From NCBI RefSeq assembly GCF_900474185.1, contig NZ_UCNW01000006.1:96936-160935 (forward strand): 64,000 nucleotides of DNA, in the 5' to 3' direction. This stretch comes from Synechococcus sp. UW69 (GTDB lineage Bacteria > Cyanobacteriota > Cyanobacteriia > PCC-6307 > Cyanobiaceae). This document shows positions 47,061 to 56,727 of the stretch, one piece after another. Made by a program: the position numbers and the translations under genes. Position 1 is the first letter of the stretch. Each line of letters opens with the position of its first letter. The notes beneath the pieces are model-generated. The model did not search any database. It saw only the letters and a program-made list of their open reading frames with translations, and had not been told where the DNA came from.

Positions 47061-47834
47061 TTACGCGGCTGGGCTGAGGGCGAGATCGTGCCAGTTGTGG
47101 AGCAGATGCTGGGCTGAGTGCAGTTCGGGGGAACGACTCCAACCACCGGTGAATCCGATCACGCAGCCAATTCCAGCCTGAAGAGCCATTTGAAGGTCGG
47201 TTTCAGCATCCCCGATCAATGCACAACGCTGGGGTGGAAGGCCCAGGCCGTCGCACAGCTCCAGAACGGCTTGCGGATCGGGTTTTCGCGGATGGTCGTC
47301 AGCACTCCAGATGCCATCAATGCATGCACTGAGCTCATGGTGATCCAGGAAGTCATCAATGCCGGATCGGGTGTCATTGCTGATGACAGCAGTGGTCACA
47401 TGCAGCTGATTCAGGGCCCTTAGGAGTCCTTCTGCACCGTTGAGCAAGGGGCTGGGGGTCGCCTTGATAAGGCCGCTCTGGTCAACCGCGTCGAAGCAGG
47501 CGTGGGCCATGGCCAGGGCCTGGGGCCATGAGCAGCCAAGGAGGCAAAACACCGTTGCGGTTGAGGCGATGTTGTCCTGTCTGGAGGCAACAGCAAGGGT
47601 TCCGCCTGGATGGAGCATGCCGTTGCTCACACCGAACGCTCTGCGCAAGGTGTCTCTCAGCGCAAAGGCTTCGAGTGGTGGGGCCTGGTCTTGCCCGATT
47701 TCAATAGCTCTGTTGATGCGTTCCTCTGCCAATGCCAGCAGATGAGGCTCACTATGGGAAAGGGTGCCGTCCTTATCGAACAGCACCCCGTCAATTGAGC
47801 TGATGGGTGTTCCCTTCAGCAGAAGTGTGGCCAT
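47061..47834 (-). CDS. HAD-family phosphatase
   Basis: 257 residues. Motif [14 protein letters not shown], has the nucleophile aspartate. Motif II is VTTAVISND. Motif III/IV is [19 protein letters not shown] and [18 protein letters not shown] cap domain lies between motif I and II. It would hydrolyse a phosphate ester, possibly phosphoglycolate or a sugar phosphate, but the substrate is not set. It is located between rpsA and metK on the same strand. Confidence 0.87.
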   Translation of the reverse strand: MATLLLKGTPISSIDGVLFDKDGTLSHSEPHLLALAEERINRAIEIGQDQAPPLEAFALRDTLRRAFGVSNGMLHPGGTLAVASRQDNIASTATVFCLLGCSWPQALAMAHACFDAVDQSGLIKATPSPLLNGAEGLLRALNQLHVTTAVISNDTRSGIDDFLDHHELSACIDGIWSADDHPRKPDPQAVLELCDGLGLPPQRCALIGDAETDLQMALQAGIGCVIGFTGGWSRSPELHSAQHLLHNWHDLALSPAA

Positions 47835-47840
47835 TCAGGC

Positions 47841-48932
47841 TCAGATCATCATGGAGTTGATCGGGTCTTCGCCTTCCTCAGCCTGCTCGAGCAGCATTTG
47901 CTTGTAGCGCGCGGCCATCTCTTCGGCCTTCTCAAACACTTTCTGAGGATCGGTGAGCATGTCACCGGGTTCCGGCTCCAGGGCCTTGGTGGAGAGAGAG
48001 ATCCGGCCGCGCTCGGCATCGAGATCAATGATCATCACTTTCATCTGATCATTTACGTTCAGCACCGAGTGGGGGGTCTCGATGTGCTCGTGGCTGATCT
48101 CGGAAATGTGCAGCAGACCGCTGACACCACCGATGTCGATAAAAGCGCCATAGGGCTTGATGCCGCGGACGGTGCCGACCACGACTTCGCCCACTTCCAG
48201 GCGGTTCATCTTCCGCTCCACCAGGGCGCGGCGGTGGCTAAGCACCAGACGATTGCGCTCTTCGTCCACCTCGAGGAATTTCAGAGGCAGGAAGTCGGCG
48301 ACCAGTTCTTCCTTCGGCTTGCGGGTGCTGATGTGGGAGCCGGGGATGAATCCCCGCAGGCCTTCCACGCGCACCAGGGCACCACCACGGTTGGTGGCAA
48401 ACACCTCGGAATAGATGGTGGCATCTTCCTTCTGGAGCTGGCGAACCCGCTCCCATGCCCGCTGGTATTCGATCCGACGGATCGACAGCGCCAGCTGACC
48501 GTCCTCGTTCTCCTCACTCATGATGAAGAACTCACGGATCTCGCCGGGCTGCAGCACGTCGCTTAGACCCTCGACCCGGTTGATCGACACCTCTTGAAGA
48601 GGCATGAAGGCAGCCGTCTTGGCGCCGATGTCGATCATCGCGCCTTTCGATTCCAAGGCGAAGACCGTGCCATTGACGATGTCGCCTGGCTTGAAGTTGT
48701 AGTCGTACTTGCTGAGTAGAGCCGCGAACTCATCAATGGTGAAGCCGGCGTCGTCCAGGTTGCGGCTGGTGGCTCGGCTGCTGGGATCATCCGCTGTGGG
48801 GACGTCCTCAGGAATGCTTAAGTCCTCACCCTCAAACGCCTGTTCAACGGCGGAGTCTTCTGGTGAGGCTTCGGTAGCGTTCGCTTCTTGAACTTGGTCC
48901 TGGATCTGTTCTTCTGTCGGAGTCGCAGACAT
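47841..48932 (-). CDS. rpsA: 30S ribosomal protein S1
   Basis: 363 residues from MSATPTEEQIQDQVQ. It has an acidic start and three S1 domains: FKPGDIVNGTVFALESKGAMIDIGAKTAAFMP (in parts), GGALVRVEGLRGFIPGSHIS and VVGTVRGIKPYGAFIDIGGVSGLLHISEISHEH (in parts). Cyanobacterial S1 proteins are shorter than in E. coli, with three rather than six domains, so this length is normal. It helps ribosomes bind mRNA. It lies downstream of nrdR by about 120 bases. Confidence 0.93.
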   Translation of the reverse strand: MSATPTEEQIQDQVQEANATEASPEDSAVEQAFEGEDLSIPEDVPTADDPSSRATSRNLDDAGFTIDEFAALLSKYDYNFKPGDIVNGTVFALESKGAMIDIGAKTAAFMPLQEVSINRVEGLSDVLQPGEIREFFIMSEENEDGQLALSIRRIEYQRAWERVRQLQKEDATIYSEVFATNRGGALVRVEGLRGFIPGSHISTRKPKEELVADFLPLKFLEVDEERNRLVLSHRRALVERKMNRLEVGEVVVGTVRGIKPYGAFIDIGGVSGLLHISEISHEHIETPHSVLNVNDQMKVMIIDLDAERGRISLSTKALEPEPGDMLTDPQKVFEKAEEMAARYKQMLLEQAEEGEDPINSMMI

Positions 48933-49050
48933 GGGGGGCTGGCGGTCTACCTCAGGTGGGTAGTACGAAAAATTCGCGTAAAACGCCCGCCGACGTTCCA
49001 CGGAGAATCAATGACTTTACAGACCTGAGGGACTGAATCTGCCTCCCGAT

Positions 49051-49533
49051 TCAACGCACGCTGGCCAGATGGTTCTGTTCCTGATCGGCGTTGAGCGTCT
49101 CCAGCGTCGAGACGAAGTCGTCAATGCCACGGAACTGGCGGTAGACGGATGCGAATCGGATGTACGCCACCTCGCTGATTTGCTTGAGATCTCGAAGCAC
49201 GAACTCACCGATCTCAACGCTGCTGACTTCCTTGCCGGAGCGCTGCTGAAGCTTTAATTCGAGTTCTTCAACCAGGGATTCCAGGCGTGTTGTATCGAGG
49301 CCAGTTTTCTCGCAAGCTCGATTCAAGCCATGCAGCAACTTGCTGCGACTGAAGATTTCCCTGTTGCCGTTGCGTTTGATCACCGTGATCGGCACGGTTT
49401 CCACCCGCTCGTAGGTGGTGAAGCGAAATTCACAGTTCAGGCATTCGCGACGTCGTCTCACGCTGCGTCCGCCATCGGCTGCCCTTGATTCAAGAACGCG
49501 ACTATCTGTGTTTTGGCAGGAGGGGCACTGCAT
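49051..49533 (-). CDS. nrdR: Transcriptional repressor NrdR
   Basis: 160 residues. The zinc ribbon [17 protein letters not shown] ... [20 protein letters not shown] carries four cysteines. The ATP-cone domain follows: [24 protein letters not shown], then [30 protein letters not shown] (in parts). NrdR senses nucleotide levels and represses ribonucleotide reductase genes. It is upstream of rpsA on the same strand and is followed by an open gap. Confidence 0.95.
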   Translation of the reverse strand: MQCPSCQNTDSRVLESRAADGGRSVRRRRECLNCEFRFTTYERVETVPITVIKRNGNREIFSRSKLLHGLNRACEKTGLDTTRLESLVEELELKLQQRSGKEVSSVEIGEFVLRDLKQISEVAYIRFASVYRQFRGIDDFVSTLETLNADQEQNHLASVR

Positions 49534-49710
49534 CCCCGAAGGAGTTAATAAGTTGCACCAACTGTAGACAGTGATTTGAGACTTGAGAAGGGCCTGTAGG
49601 ACATCAGTCTCATTTGCGGATTCGGTCGACGGCTGTCAGTGACTTGAGACTGCTTTGATCTGTTCTGGTGGCCGAGACCATCTTGCGACGACCGGCGTGC
49701 CAAGGCATGA

Positions 49711-49736
49711 AAAAACCCCGCCGGAGCGGGGTTTTG
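49711..49736 (-). terminator. Terminator of psbB-psbT
   Basis: AAAACCCCG / CGGGGTTTT stem with a short loop, followed on the minus strand by TTTTTTC. It lies 11 bases after the psbT stop. Confidence 0.88.
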
Positions 49737-49746
49737 AAGGTTTAAA

Positions 49747-49842
49747 TCACTTACCGATCTTCGGCGGATCGCGGAATGCGATTGCAAAAAAGAGTGTGGC
49801 AATCGCGAGGGTAAGGATGAGGACGTAAGCGAAGCTTTCCAT
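49747..49842 (-). CDS. psbT: Photosystem II protein PsbT
   Basis: 31 residues, [31 protein letters not shown] in parts: one transmembrane helix and the conserved FRDPPK end. It is a small subunit near the PSII dimer interface. It follows psbB on the same strand with 20 bases between, the usual pair in cyanobacteria and plastids. It is too short for the standard ORF threshold. Confidence 0.95.
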   Translation of the reverse strand: MESFAYVLILTLAIATLFFAIAFRDPPKIGK

Positions 49843-49863
49843 CGTGTTGTTCCTGAAGGGCGA

Positions 49864-51423
49864 TCAGTTGAGGGGGGTTCCAGCAGGGGGAACGTAGCCC
49901 TCGGGCAGGCGACGGGTGGTTTTGTCACCCAGCTTGGCAAAGAGGCCAAACTCAACCTGATCACCGAGGTCGGGATCAATACCTGCAAACACATCGCGGT
50001 AGAGGGTGCGAGCACCGTGCCAGATGTGACCGAAGAAGAACAGCAGCGCGAAGGTGGCGTGGCCGAATGTGAACCAGCCTCGCGGTGAACTGCGGAACGT
50101 GCCGTCGGAGTTGTAGGTCTCGCGATCGAAGTCGAACGCTTCGCCCAGTTGTGCTTTGCGTGCAAGACGCTTCACATCAGCAGGGTCAGTGAAGGTCTGA
50201 CCATCAAGTGCTCCACCGAAGACTTGGGCAGTGACGCCCTGCTGTTCGAAGGAGTACTTGGCTTCGGCTCGTCGGTAGGGGATGTCCGCACGGACATTGC
50301 CCTGGGCATCTTGGAGAACAACCGGGAAGTTCTCGAAGAAGTTCGGAAGTCGCCTTACTTCCAGCTCTTCGCCGGTCTTGTCGGTAAAGACGATGTGACC
50401 AATCCAGGAGGTTGCTAAGCCATCGCCATTGACCATCGGACCAACCCGGAAAAGGCCGCCCTTAGCAGGGCTGTTGCCGACGTAATCGTAGAAAGCAAGC
50501 TTTTCAGGGACTGCCTCAAAAGCTTCTTCACGAGTCGCTCCATCGTCCATGGCGGTTTGGACGCGACGGTTGATCTCTGTCTTGAAGTAGTTCTGATCCC
50601 ACTGATAACGAGTAGGGCCAAACAGCTCAACAGGGGTGGCTGCTGCTCCGTACCACATCGTTCCAGCAACGATGAATGCGGCGAAGAACACTGCCGCAAT
50701 GGCACTCGCCAGGACTGTTTCGATGTTGCCCATCCGCAGAGCCTTGTAAAGACGCTCTGGCGGACGTGTGGTGATGTGGAAGATGCCAGCAATGATGCCA
50801 ACGATTCCAGCCGCAATGTGGTGGGCAACGATTCCACCGGGATTGAAGGGGTTGAATCCTTCAGGACCCCACGACGGTTGCACCGCTTCTAGATGACCGG
50901 TCAGTGCATACGGGTCAGAGACCCACATGCCTGGTCCAAAGACACCAGTGAGGTGGAAAGCGCCAAATCCGAAGCAACCAAGACCAGCCAGAAGCAGGTG
51001 GATGCCGAAGATCTTCGGCAGGTCAAGAGCAGGTTCACCTGTACGAGGGTCTTGCCAGATCTCGAGATCCCAGTAAGTCCAATGCCAGATGGCAGCCAGC
51101 ATCAGCAGGCCAGAAAAAATGATGTGAGCGGCAGCGACGCCCTCGAAACTCCAGAAACCGGGATCAACACCCGTTTCGCCGGTGATGCTCCATCCACCCC
51201 AGCTACCAGTCACTCCCAGGCGGGACATGAAAGGCATGACGAACATGCCCTGACGCCACATTGGGTTCAGGACAGGATCGGACGGGTCAAAGATGGCCAG
51301 CTCATAGAGAGCCATGGAGCCGGCCCAGCCGGCTACGAGGGCTGTATGCATGAGGTGCACAGCCAGAAGGCGGCCCGGGTCATTAATGACGACGGTGTGC
51401 ACCCGATACCAGGGCAATCCCAT
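49864..51423 (-). CDS. psbB: Photosystem II CP47 chlorophyll-binding protein
   Basis: 519 residues: [41 protein letters not shown] (in parts) is the invariant start, six membrane helices with chlorophyll-binding histidines follow, and the large lumen loop contains [13 protein letters not shown] and [20 protein letters not shown]47 is the inner antenna of PSII. It is divergent from the ferredoxin gene (180-base spacer). Confidence 0.97.
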   Translation of the reverse strand: MGLPWYRVHTVVINDPGRLLAVHLMHTALVAGWAGSMALYELAIFDPSDPVLNPMWRQGMFVMPFMSRLGVTGSWGGWSITGETGVDPGFWSFEGVAAAHIIFSGLLMLAAIWHWTYWDLEIWQDPRTGEPALDLPKIFGIHLLLAGLGCFGFGAFHLTGVFGPGMWVSDPYALTGHLEAVQPSWGPEGFNPFNPGGIVAHHIAAGIVGIIAGIFHITTRPPERLYKALRMGNIETVLASAIAAVFFAAFIVAGTMWYGAAATPVELFGPTRYQWDQNYFKTEINRRVQTAMDDGATREEAFEAVPEKLAFYDYVGNSPAKGGLFRVGPMVNGDGLATSWIGHIVFTDKTGEELEVRRLPNFFENFPVVLQDAQGNVRADIPYRRAEAKYSFEQQGVTAQVFGGALDGQTFTDPADVKRLARKAQLGEAFDFDRETYNSDGTFRSSPRGWFTFGHATFALLFFFGHIWHGARTLYRDVFAGIDPDLGDQVEFGLFAKLGDKTTRRLPEGYVPPAGTPLN

Positions 51424-51605
51424 GGGTCAGGTTCGGGGGACAAGACTGCTAGTGCAGTCAGACATGGGCGATCGTAAGGGCTTCTGCTCGACGGGCGGGA
51501 GAAAAGGGATGTCCTCGCAACGGTCAGTGACATGAAAGTTGAGCAGAAGCTGTTCACAAATCGAAATGCTTGAGCCCATGATGGAGGTTGGTTGCTTGGG
51601 GACTC

Positions 51606-52082
51606 ATGCCCGTTATCCGGTTTGTTCGTGAAGGGCGTGATGTGGAGTGTTATCCAGGTGAAAACCTGAGGGAGGTGGCCCGGCGTGAGGGCATCGAGCT
51701 CTACGGATTGAAGGGGCAGTTGGGCAACTGCGGTGGTTGTGGCCAGTGCATCACTTGCTTTGTTTCGGTCGTCGACGAGAACTCTGTTGATGCGTTGACA
51801 GCTCGAACTGCAGTCGAAGAGAACAAGCTGCGTCGCCGTCCCCAGGAGTGGCGCTTGGCCTGTCAGGCCCTTGTGGAGAAATCCGTCATGGTGCTCACCC
51901 GTCCTCAGGTGCGGCTCGCTAATGCGGACTCGAGGTTGGCCGCGGCTCGACAGGCACCACTCCCCGCCGGGCCTACCGCATGGCCTGCGCCACCGGTCAG
52001 TGAGCTCGATGACGAGGATCAGGATGCGATCGATGGCGACGGCACGGATGCCAAGGCTGCTACCGCCGGTGACGAGGGCTAA
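51606..52082 (+). CDS. 2Fe-2S ferredoxin-like protein
   Basis: From MPVIRFVREGRDVECYPGENLREVARREGIELYG (in parts) the product is 158 residues. The cluster cysteines are in GNCGGCGQCITCF. The distal cysteine is in WRLACQALVEKSV. A long acidic, alanine/proline-rich tail follows, atypical of a soluble photosynthetic ferredoxin. It is divergent from psbB and upstream of psbM, a usual picocyanobacterial order. The electron partner is unknown. An upstream start at 51588 is possible. Confidence 0.85.
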   Translation: MPVIRFVREGRDVECYPGENLREVARREGIELYGLKGQLGNCGGCGQCITCFVSVVDENSVDALTARTAVEENKLRRRPQEWRLACQALVEKSVMVLTRPQVRLANADSRLAAARQAPLPAGPTAWPAPPVSELDDEDQDAIDGDGTDAKAATAGDEG

Positions 52083-52141
52083 GGGAGACGCTCCCTAGGC
52101 CGCTTGTCGGTGATACCTTCGCCTTGATCCCTCCAACGGCC

Positions 52142-52246
52142 ATGGAAACCAACGATCTCGGATTCGTCGCCAGCCTCCTGTTCATTCTGGTTCCGGCGAT
52201 CTTCCTGATCGTGCTCTACATCGGCACGCAGAACAAAGAGGCCTGA
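52142..52246 (+). CDS. psbM: Photosystem II protein PsbM
   Basis: 34 residues, METNDLGFVASLLFILVPAIFLIVLYIGTQNKEA in parts: one transmembrane helix in the PsbM pattern (ETNxLGFxAxxLFIxVPxxFLIxLYxxT). PsbM lies at the PSII dimer interface. It is 60 bases downstream of the ferredoxin gene and ends close to the convergent UspA gene. Confidence 0.95.
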   Translation: METNDLGFVASLLFILVPAIFLIVLYIGTQNKEA

Positions 52247-52248
52247 GC

Positions 52249-53097
52249 TCAGCCCTGTTCCGGTTCACGTACCAGCAGCACAGGCGCTGGTGCGTGAACG
52301 CGGATGTAATCGCTGACCGATCCGCCCAGCAGCTTGTCGAGGTCCACCAGCCCTCTGGCAACAAGAGGTCGTCGGTCTTGAGATGCGATGACCACAAGGT
52401 CGGCGTTGCACTCAGATGCGGCCATGCAAACGCTGCGACCGATGTCTTTCCCTTCGGTGTGAATGGCTTTCATGTCAACACCGAATCCCCTCGCACGCTG
52501 AACAGCAGCGTCGAGCACTTCGTCTGCTTTGGTGCGGCCTCCCCTGGACGGTGCTGACTCCTGGCGAACGACATGAACGCCGGTCAGGGTTCCGCCGGGG
52601 ATTTCTCGAACCAGTTCGCAGGCTGTGCGCAGGGCGTCGTCCCCGACCCCTGTTCCGTCGACCGTCACCATCACGCGATTGACATGCTTCACGTAGAGGT
52701 CGTCACGGACCAGCAGCATTGGGCGCGTTGAGAGTTGGAAGACGTACTGGCTGGTGCTGTTGGCCAGAATGGATTGAAGGCGTCCGAGGCCTCGGGACCC
52801 CATCACGATCAGGTCGGCCTGAACTTCATCGGCAACCTTGAGAACGGTCTGCTTGGTGTCGCCCTCCCGAATCAATGTGCTCACGCTCGAGGCGTTGAGC
52901 CCCATGCGTGTCACTGCACTGCTCAACAGGTTTTCTGCTTCATCGCGATGGCCATCGGATTGCGATTTGCTCTGCTCAGAGACCACATGCAGGAGATTGA
53001 TTTTCGCGGACTTCAGGCTTGGAATGTCCTGGAGCATGCGGATCATTTCCTCGACGTGACCCTTGCCCGAGTCGGCAATCAGAAGGTTCCTGAACAC
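52249..53097 (-). CDS. Universal stress protein with two Usp domains
   Basis: About 282 residues from a GTG at 53097 (VFRNLLIADSGKGHVEEMI in parts). Two tandem domains: the first has LIVMGSRGLGRLQSILANSTSQYVFQL (in parts), the ATP-binding GxxGxxxxxxxGS pattern; the second has RVMVTVDGTGVGDDALRTA, then ADLVVIASQDRRPLVARGLVDLDKLLGGSVSDYI (in parts). It is cytosolic. Stress signals and partners are unknown. An ATG at 53154 would add a basic leader with weak support. Confidence 0.85.
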   Translation of the reverse strand: MFRNLLIADSGKGHVEEMIRMLQDIPSLKSAKINLLHVVSEQSKSQSDGHRDEAENLLSSAVTRMGLNASSVSTLIREGDTKQTVLKVADEVQADLIVMGSRGLGRLQSILANSTSQYVFQLSTRPMLLVRDDLYVKHVNRVMVTVDGTGVGDDALRTACELVREIPGGTLTGVHVVRQESAPSRGGRTKADEVLDAAVQRARGFGVDMKAIHTEGKDIGRSVCMAASECNADLVVIASQDRRPLVARGLVDLDKLLGGSVSDYIRVHAPAPVLLVREPEQG

Positions 53098-53180
53098 AGG
53101 GGTATGAAGCAGTCTCTGCGGAAGCCTATGGGGAGGATTCCTACGTAGCGACAAGCTGATGGCACAGCGTTACGCAGACC

Positions 53181-53585
53181 ATGTGGACCTTGACCAAGCG
53201 TGTGCTCCCGCAGCACACCGATTACGCCGGTGTGATGTGGCATGGAGCCTATGTGCAGTGGCTGGAGGAAGCCAGAGTTGAGGCCTTGCAGGCTGCTGGT
53301 CTGGGTTACGCCGCAATGACCGCGATGGGTGTTGACATGCCAGTGGTGTCTCTACAGCTGGAGTACCGCCATCCCCTCCGGCACGGAGATGAGGTCTGCG
53401 TGGAAAGTCGGTGTTCAGCACAAAAGGGTGTGCGTTGGCCATGGGCCTCTTGCTTTATCCGTGGAGACACGGTGGTTGCCGAGGCGAAGGTGCAGCTGGT
53501 GATGTTGCGTCAGGGTCGCGTGCTGAGGCGCGTGCCATCTGAGTTGCAGTTGGTGATGCAAAAGCTTGTGAGACACGGCTTGTGA
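53181..53585 (+). CDS. Acyl-CoA thioesterase, hot-dog fold
   Basis: 134 residues. LPQHTDYAGVMWHGAYVQWLEEARVEALQAAGLGY (in parts) is the 4-hydroxybenzoyl-CoA thioesterase family signature with the catalytic aspartate (TDYAGVMWHGAY). MPVVSLQLEYRHPLRHGDEVCVES follows. The size and motif fit the dihydroxynaphthoyl-CoA thioesterase used in phylloquinone synthesis, but that assignment is inferred. It is divergent from the UspA gene. Confidence 0.8.
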   Translation: MWTLTKRVLPQHTDYAGVMWHGAYVQWLEEARVEALQAAGLGYAAMTAMGVDMPVVSLQLEYRHPLRHGDEVCVESRCSAQKGVRWPWASCFIRGDTVVAEAKVQLVMLRQGRVLRRVPSELQLVMQKLVRHGL

Positions 53586-53641
53586 GCCGGGCCCAGGGCG
53601 AAGCGCAATTGTGCTAGTACAAAAGTACTTGCGGCGAGCCG

Positions 53642-54712
53642 GTGCGGGGTTGGTGGTGGCGATGGAGTTGTTGTCCGGGCCTGGGGAATTCACGCATGGC
53701 GGATCTGCGCGCGTTCTGCCGCGACCGATCCATTGGGCCAGATCAGCTCTGGGGCTGGCCCACAGAGCGTCTTTGCCAAGCGCTGGGCTGGCCGTCGCAC
53801 TTTCAGTGCGCCGTCCATCGATACAGATGTGAGCAGGGGGCTGCGCCCGATCTTGAGGTCCCCAACTGTGTTCTTCTGCCCGGTGATCCTGCCTGGCCAA
53901 GCTGTTTGGACGAGGCGGACCCCCCTCCGGCTGGACTGTTTGTCCAGGGGGCTCGATCGCTGCTCCGGCATCTGAATGCCCGCGAAGCGATTGCGGTGGT
54001 TGGCACGCGTTCTGCCTCTGAGCATGGCCTTGCAATGGCGGAAGAGCTGGGTCGCGCTCTCGCCGAAGCCGGCTGGCCTGTGATTAGTGGGCTTGCGGAA
54101 GGGATCGATGCTGCAGCGCACCGCGGCTGTCTGGCCAGGAACGGAGCACCCATCGCTGTCTTAGGGACGCCGTTGGATCGTGTTTATCCGACCCACCATC
54201 GATCCCTGCAACAGCAGGTCGGTGAGCAAGGGCTGCTGCTGAGCACAACCCGGTCTGGCTGTCGGGTTCATCCAGGGCACTTCGCGGCTCGGAATCGTTG
54301 GCTGGTGACCTTTGCGAAAGCCCTTGTGGTGGTGGAGTGTCCGCAACGAAGCGGAGCCTTGATTTCGGCAGGCTGGGCGAGTCAGATGGATTGCCCTCTA
54401 TGGGTCGTCCCTGGTGATGCCCGCCGTTGGTCCTGTCGGGGCAGCAATGCACTGCTTCGGGATCGAGCGACAGCTCTGATTCATCCCGAGGATCTCCTGC
54501 GGTGTCTGGGTGATGGTCCGTTGAAGTCGGATGATTCGCGCCTCATGAGCCGCAAGCTGTTGGGGGCTATCGGAACCGGGGCTTCTTTGGATCAGCTGGT
54601 GCATCGCTTGCAGTGTTCCCCTGCTGAGCTGGCCCCTCAGCTGCTGGCTCTCGAGTGCCAGGGCGAATTGCTGTGTGAGTCTGGACTGCACTGGCGCAAG
54701 CGTCGGCCTTGA
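53642..54712 (+). CDS. dprA: DNA processing protein DprA
   Basis: 356 residues from a GTG. The Rossmann-like DprA/Smf domain has AIAVVGTRSASEHGLAMAEELGRAL (in parts), WPVISGLAEGIDAAAHRGCL and PIAVLGTPLDRVYPTHHRSLQQQV (in parts), then SALISAGWASQMDCPLWVVPGDA (in parts). DprA loads RecA onto incoming single-stranded DNA during transformation. The N-terminus is tryptophan-rich and the true start may be elsewhere. comF in another unit supports natural competence. Confidence 0.87.
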   Translation: MRGWWWRWSCCPGLGNSRMADLRAFCRDRSIGPDQLWGWPTERLCQALGWPSHFQCAVHRYRCEQGAAPDLEVPNCVLLPGDPAWPSCLDEADPPPAGLFVQGARSLLRHLNAREAIAVVGTRSASEHGLAMAEELGRALAEAGWPVISGLAEGIDAAAHRGCLARNGAPIAVLGTPLDRVYPTHHRSLQQQVGEQGLLLSTTRSGCRVHPGHFAARNRWLVTFAKALVVVECPQRSGALISAGWASQMDCPLWVVPGDARRWSCRGSNALLRDRATALIHPEDLLRCLGDGPLKSDDSRLMSRKLLGAIGTGASLDQLVHRLQCSPAELAPQLLALECQGELLCESGLHWRKRRP

Positions 54713-55596
54713 GAGACTGCAGCACGCTGACTGGCACTGAACTTTTGCAGTGGCGGCGCAGACAACTCGCCCTAGGTGGGACCGCGGCGGATCTCGATTG
54801 GTTGATTGATCTGGCAGGTGGTATCCCCTGGGCAAGCTTGCAAAGGCTGCTCCTGGATCCATCACGCACCATTGCCATGGTGCAGTCCCTCGATGTGCTC
54901 ACTCAACTTTGGCAGCGCCATCTTCAGGAGAACGTTCCCCTGCAGCATTTGGTTGGGCTTTGTCCATGGCGGGACCTTCTGCTCGAGTCGTCCCCCGCTG
55001 CGCTGATTCCCCGTCAGGAAACTGAACTGCTGGTGGATCTTGCCCTGAGCCACTTGAAGGCGGCCCCTCCCGGCCGCTGGGCTGACCTCGGCACCGGCTC
55101 GGGGGCCATCGCTGTGAGTTTGGCCCTCGCCTGGCCGACGGCATTGGGGCATGCAGTCGATCTCAGTTGCGATGCTCTGCGTTTGGCGGCACGCAATTTC
55201 AAGCGTTGTGCCCCGAACCACAACTGCTCGCTTCACCTCGGGTCGTGGTGGATACCACTCAAGAACTGGTGGGGAACCCTGGATCTGGTGATCAGCAACC
55301 CTCCCTATATCCCGATTTCAGTGGTTCATGGTCTCGAGACCGTTGTTCGAGACCATGAACCACATTTGGCGCTGAGTGGAGGACAGGATGGGCTTGACGC
55401 GATTCGCGCTGTGGTGGACGGAGCGCCGAAGGGTCTGGCGCCTGGGGGTTGGCTTCTGCTCGAGCACCACCATGATCAGAGCGCTCTGGTCATGCAGCTG
55501 ATGCGTGATGCGGGTTTGGTGGAGGTCAGCGCGGCTGCTGATCTTGAGGGGACGCGTCGCTTCGCTCTTGCCCGAAACCGTGCTGCAGCGTCCTGA
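54709..55596 (+). CDS. prmC: Protein-(glutamine-N5) methyltransferase
   Basis: 295 residues, overlapping dprA by 4 bases. WADLGTGSGAIAVSLALAWP is the SAM site. The NPPY motif in DLVISNPPYIPIS identifies the HemK/PrmC family, which methylates the glutamine of the GGQ loop in release factors. EPHLALSGGQDGLDAIRAVV and WLLLEHHHDQ follow. It belongs to a run dprA-prmC-Sua5-small membrane ORF with overlapping ends. Confidence 0.92.
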   Translation: MRDCSTLTGTELLQWRRRQLALGGTAADLDWLIDLAGGIPWASLQRLLLDPSRTIAMVQSLDVLTQLWQRHLQENVPLQHLVGLCPWRDLLLESSPAALIPRQETELLVDLALSHLKAAPPGRWADLGTGSGAIAVSLALAWPTALGHAVDLSCDALRLAARNFKRCAPNHNCSLHLGSWWIPLKNWWGTLDLVISNPPYIPISVVHGLETVVRDHEPHLALSGGQDGLDAIRAVVDGAPKGLAPGGWLLLEHHHDQSALVMQLMRDAGLVEVSAAADLEGTRRFALARNRAAAS

Positions 55597-56210
55597 TGAA
55601 GGAACGATTCATACCCCCTCCGATCCTTGAAGCCACCGCATTGGTGCAGCGTCTTCGTGCTGGTGAAGCCGCCATCATCCCCACCGATACCCTGCCCGGG
55701 CTCGCGGTGATGCCCGATCAAGCGCAGACCCTCTGGCACTTGAAACGTCGACCTGCTGATAAACCCCTGATCCTCATGGGGGCAACGGTTGATGATTTGC
55801 TCCAGGAGGTGGATGTCTCGTGTCATCGGGAGGTTGAAGCGTTGGCTGAGCACTATTGGCCTGGAGCACTCACGCTGGTACTACCTGCCTGTGATGGTGG
55901 TGCTGCTTGTCATCTCAACCCAGGGGGCAGAACCCTCGGCTGCCGCATCCCTGCCTGCGAGCAGACCCGTGAGTTGCTTCAGATCAGCGGGCCGTTGGCC
56001 ACCACCAGTGCCAACCGCTCTGGAGAACCGGCGAGCATGACTTCAGCAGATGCGTCGCGGTATTTCCCTGATGTCGCTCAACTGGGGCCTCAGCCGTGGT
56101 CCCAACCCTCAGGTCAGGCCAGCACGGTGTTGGTCTGGGTTGAGGTCGGACGCTGGCGCTTGGCGCGACGGGGTGCTGTGATTCCTGCAGGGCTTGAGGT
56201 GTTCGAGTGA
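55596..56210 (+). CDS. tsaC: Threonylcarbamoyl-AMP synthase (Sua5/YrdC family)
   Basis: 204 residues. AAIIPTDTLPGLAVMPDQAQTLWHLKRRPADKPLILM (in parts) is the family signature with the KRRxxxKP motif; YWPGALTLVLP and GRTLGCRIPA and SGPLATTSANRSGEPA follow. It makes the t6A tRNA modification intermediate. It begins where prmC stops and overlaps the next small ORF by 4 bases. Confidence 0.9.
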   Translation: MKERFIPPPILEATALVQRLRAGEAAIIPTDTLPGLAVMPDQAQTLWHLKRRPADKPLILMGATVDDLLQEVDVSCHREVEALAEHYWPGALTLVLPACDGGAACHLNPGGRTLGCRIPACEQTRELLQISGPLATTSANRSGEPASMTSADASRYFPDVAQLGPQPWSQPSGQASTVLVWVEVGRWRLARRGAVIPAGLEVFE

Positions 56211-56380
56211 TCCCACTGGTCGGGCTCTGCCTGCTGGTGATGACATTGCTTCATTGGGTGTTGGAGCCCCTTGAAGCTCTCTTCACCTGGACGCTTCAAC
56301 TGAATCTTCTTCCCTGGCTGCTGGGATTGATCCTCATCTGGATCTTTGCGGGTGAAACGGATCGCAGGCCATTTCCCTGA
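56207..56380 (+). CDS. Small membrane protein, 57 residues
   Basis: GTG at 56207 overlaps the tsaC stop (GTGA). Two hydrophobic helices (VGLCLLVMTLLHWVLEPLEALF and LPWLLGLILIWIFAG in parts) and a short charged end. It is translationally coupled to tsaC and likely real. The family is not recognised. It ends 9 bases before tRNA-Thr. Confidence 0.55.
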   Translation: MIPLVGLCLLVMTLLHWVLEPLEALFTWTLQLNLLPWLLGLILIWIFAGETDRRPFP

Positions 56381-56389
56381 TCCAGATCA

Positions 56390-56461
56390 AGCCGGCTAAC
56401 GGATTTGAACCGATGGCCTTCGCTTTACAAAAGCGCTGCTCTACCACTGAGCTAAGCCGGC
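56390..56461 (-). tRNA. trnT-TGT: tRNA-Thr (TGT)
   Basis: A 72-base cloverleaf: acceptor GCCGGCT / AGCCGGC, D arm AGCTCAGTGGTAGAGC, anticodon loop TTTGTAA with TGT, T-arm GGTTCAAATCC. Discriminator T. No CCA encoded. Confidence 0.95.
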
Positions 56462-56709
56462 ATGGGGGGAATCGTACCTTCGCGTCGTTGGCGATCCAAT
56501 GCAGGGTCTCCATTCCTGATCAGCCAAAGCACCAGCTCGAGTCGGTTTCGACAACCGCTCTTGGAGAGTGCCCGGCTGATGTGGCACTCAACAGTGCGGT
56601 GACTAATCACCAATCGGTGGGCGATGGCTCGGTTCTCGAGGCCTTCAAGCAACAAGAGCACCACCCGCTTTTCAGCAGGAGTGAGGTGATTTAAAGGGCT
56701 AAGAGTCAA
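56452..56709 (-). CDS. LuxR-type helix-turn-helix protein
   Basis: 85 residues from a TTG start. LTPAEKRVVLLLLEGLENRAIAHRLVISHRTVECHISRALSKSGCRNRLEL (in parts) is a complete LuxR/GerE DNA-binding domain. There is no receiver or sensory domain, so it is a stand-alone DNA-binding protein. The last codons overlap the 5' end of the tRNA-Thr gene by about 10 bases. Targets are unknown. A later start is possible but would cut the first helix. Confidence 0.75.
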   Translation of the reverse strand: MTLSPLNHLTPAEKRVVLLLLEGLENRAIAHRLVISHRTVECHISRALSKSGCRNRLELVLWLIRNGDPALDRQRREGTIPPMPA

Positions 56710-56727
56710 GCTTGAACAGGTCGCTGC

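Noticed and set aside
49545..50165. Minus-strand ORF of 206 residues near psbT and psbB
   Set aside because: It runs through the psbB and psbT reading frames in another phase and crosses the terminator.
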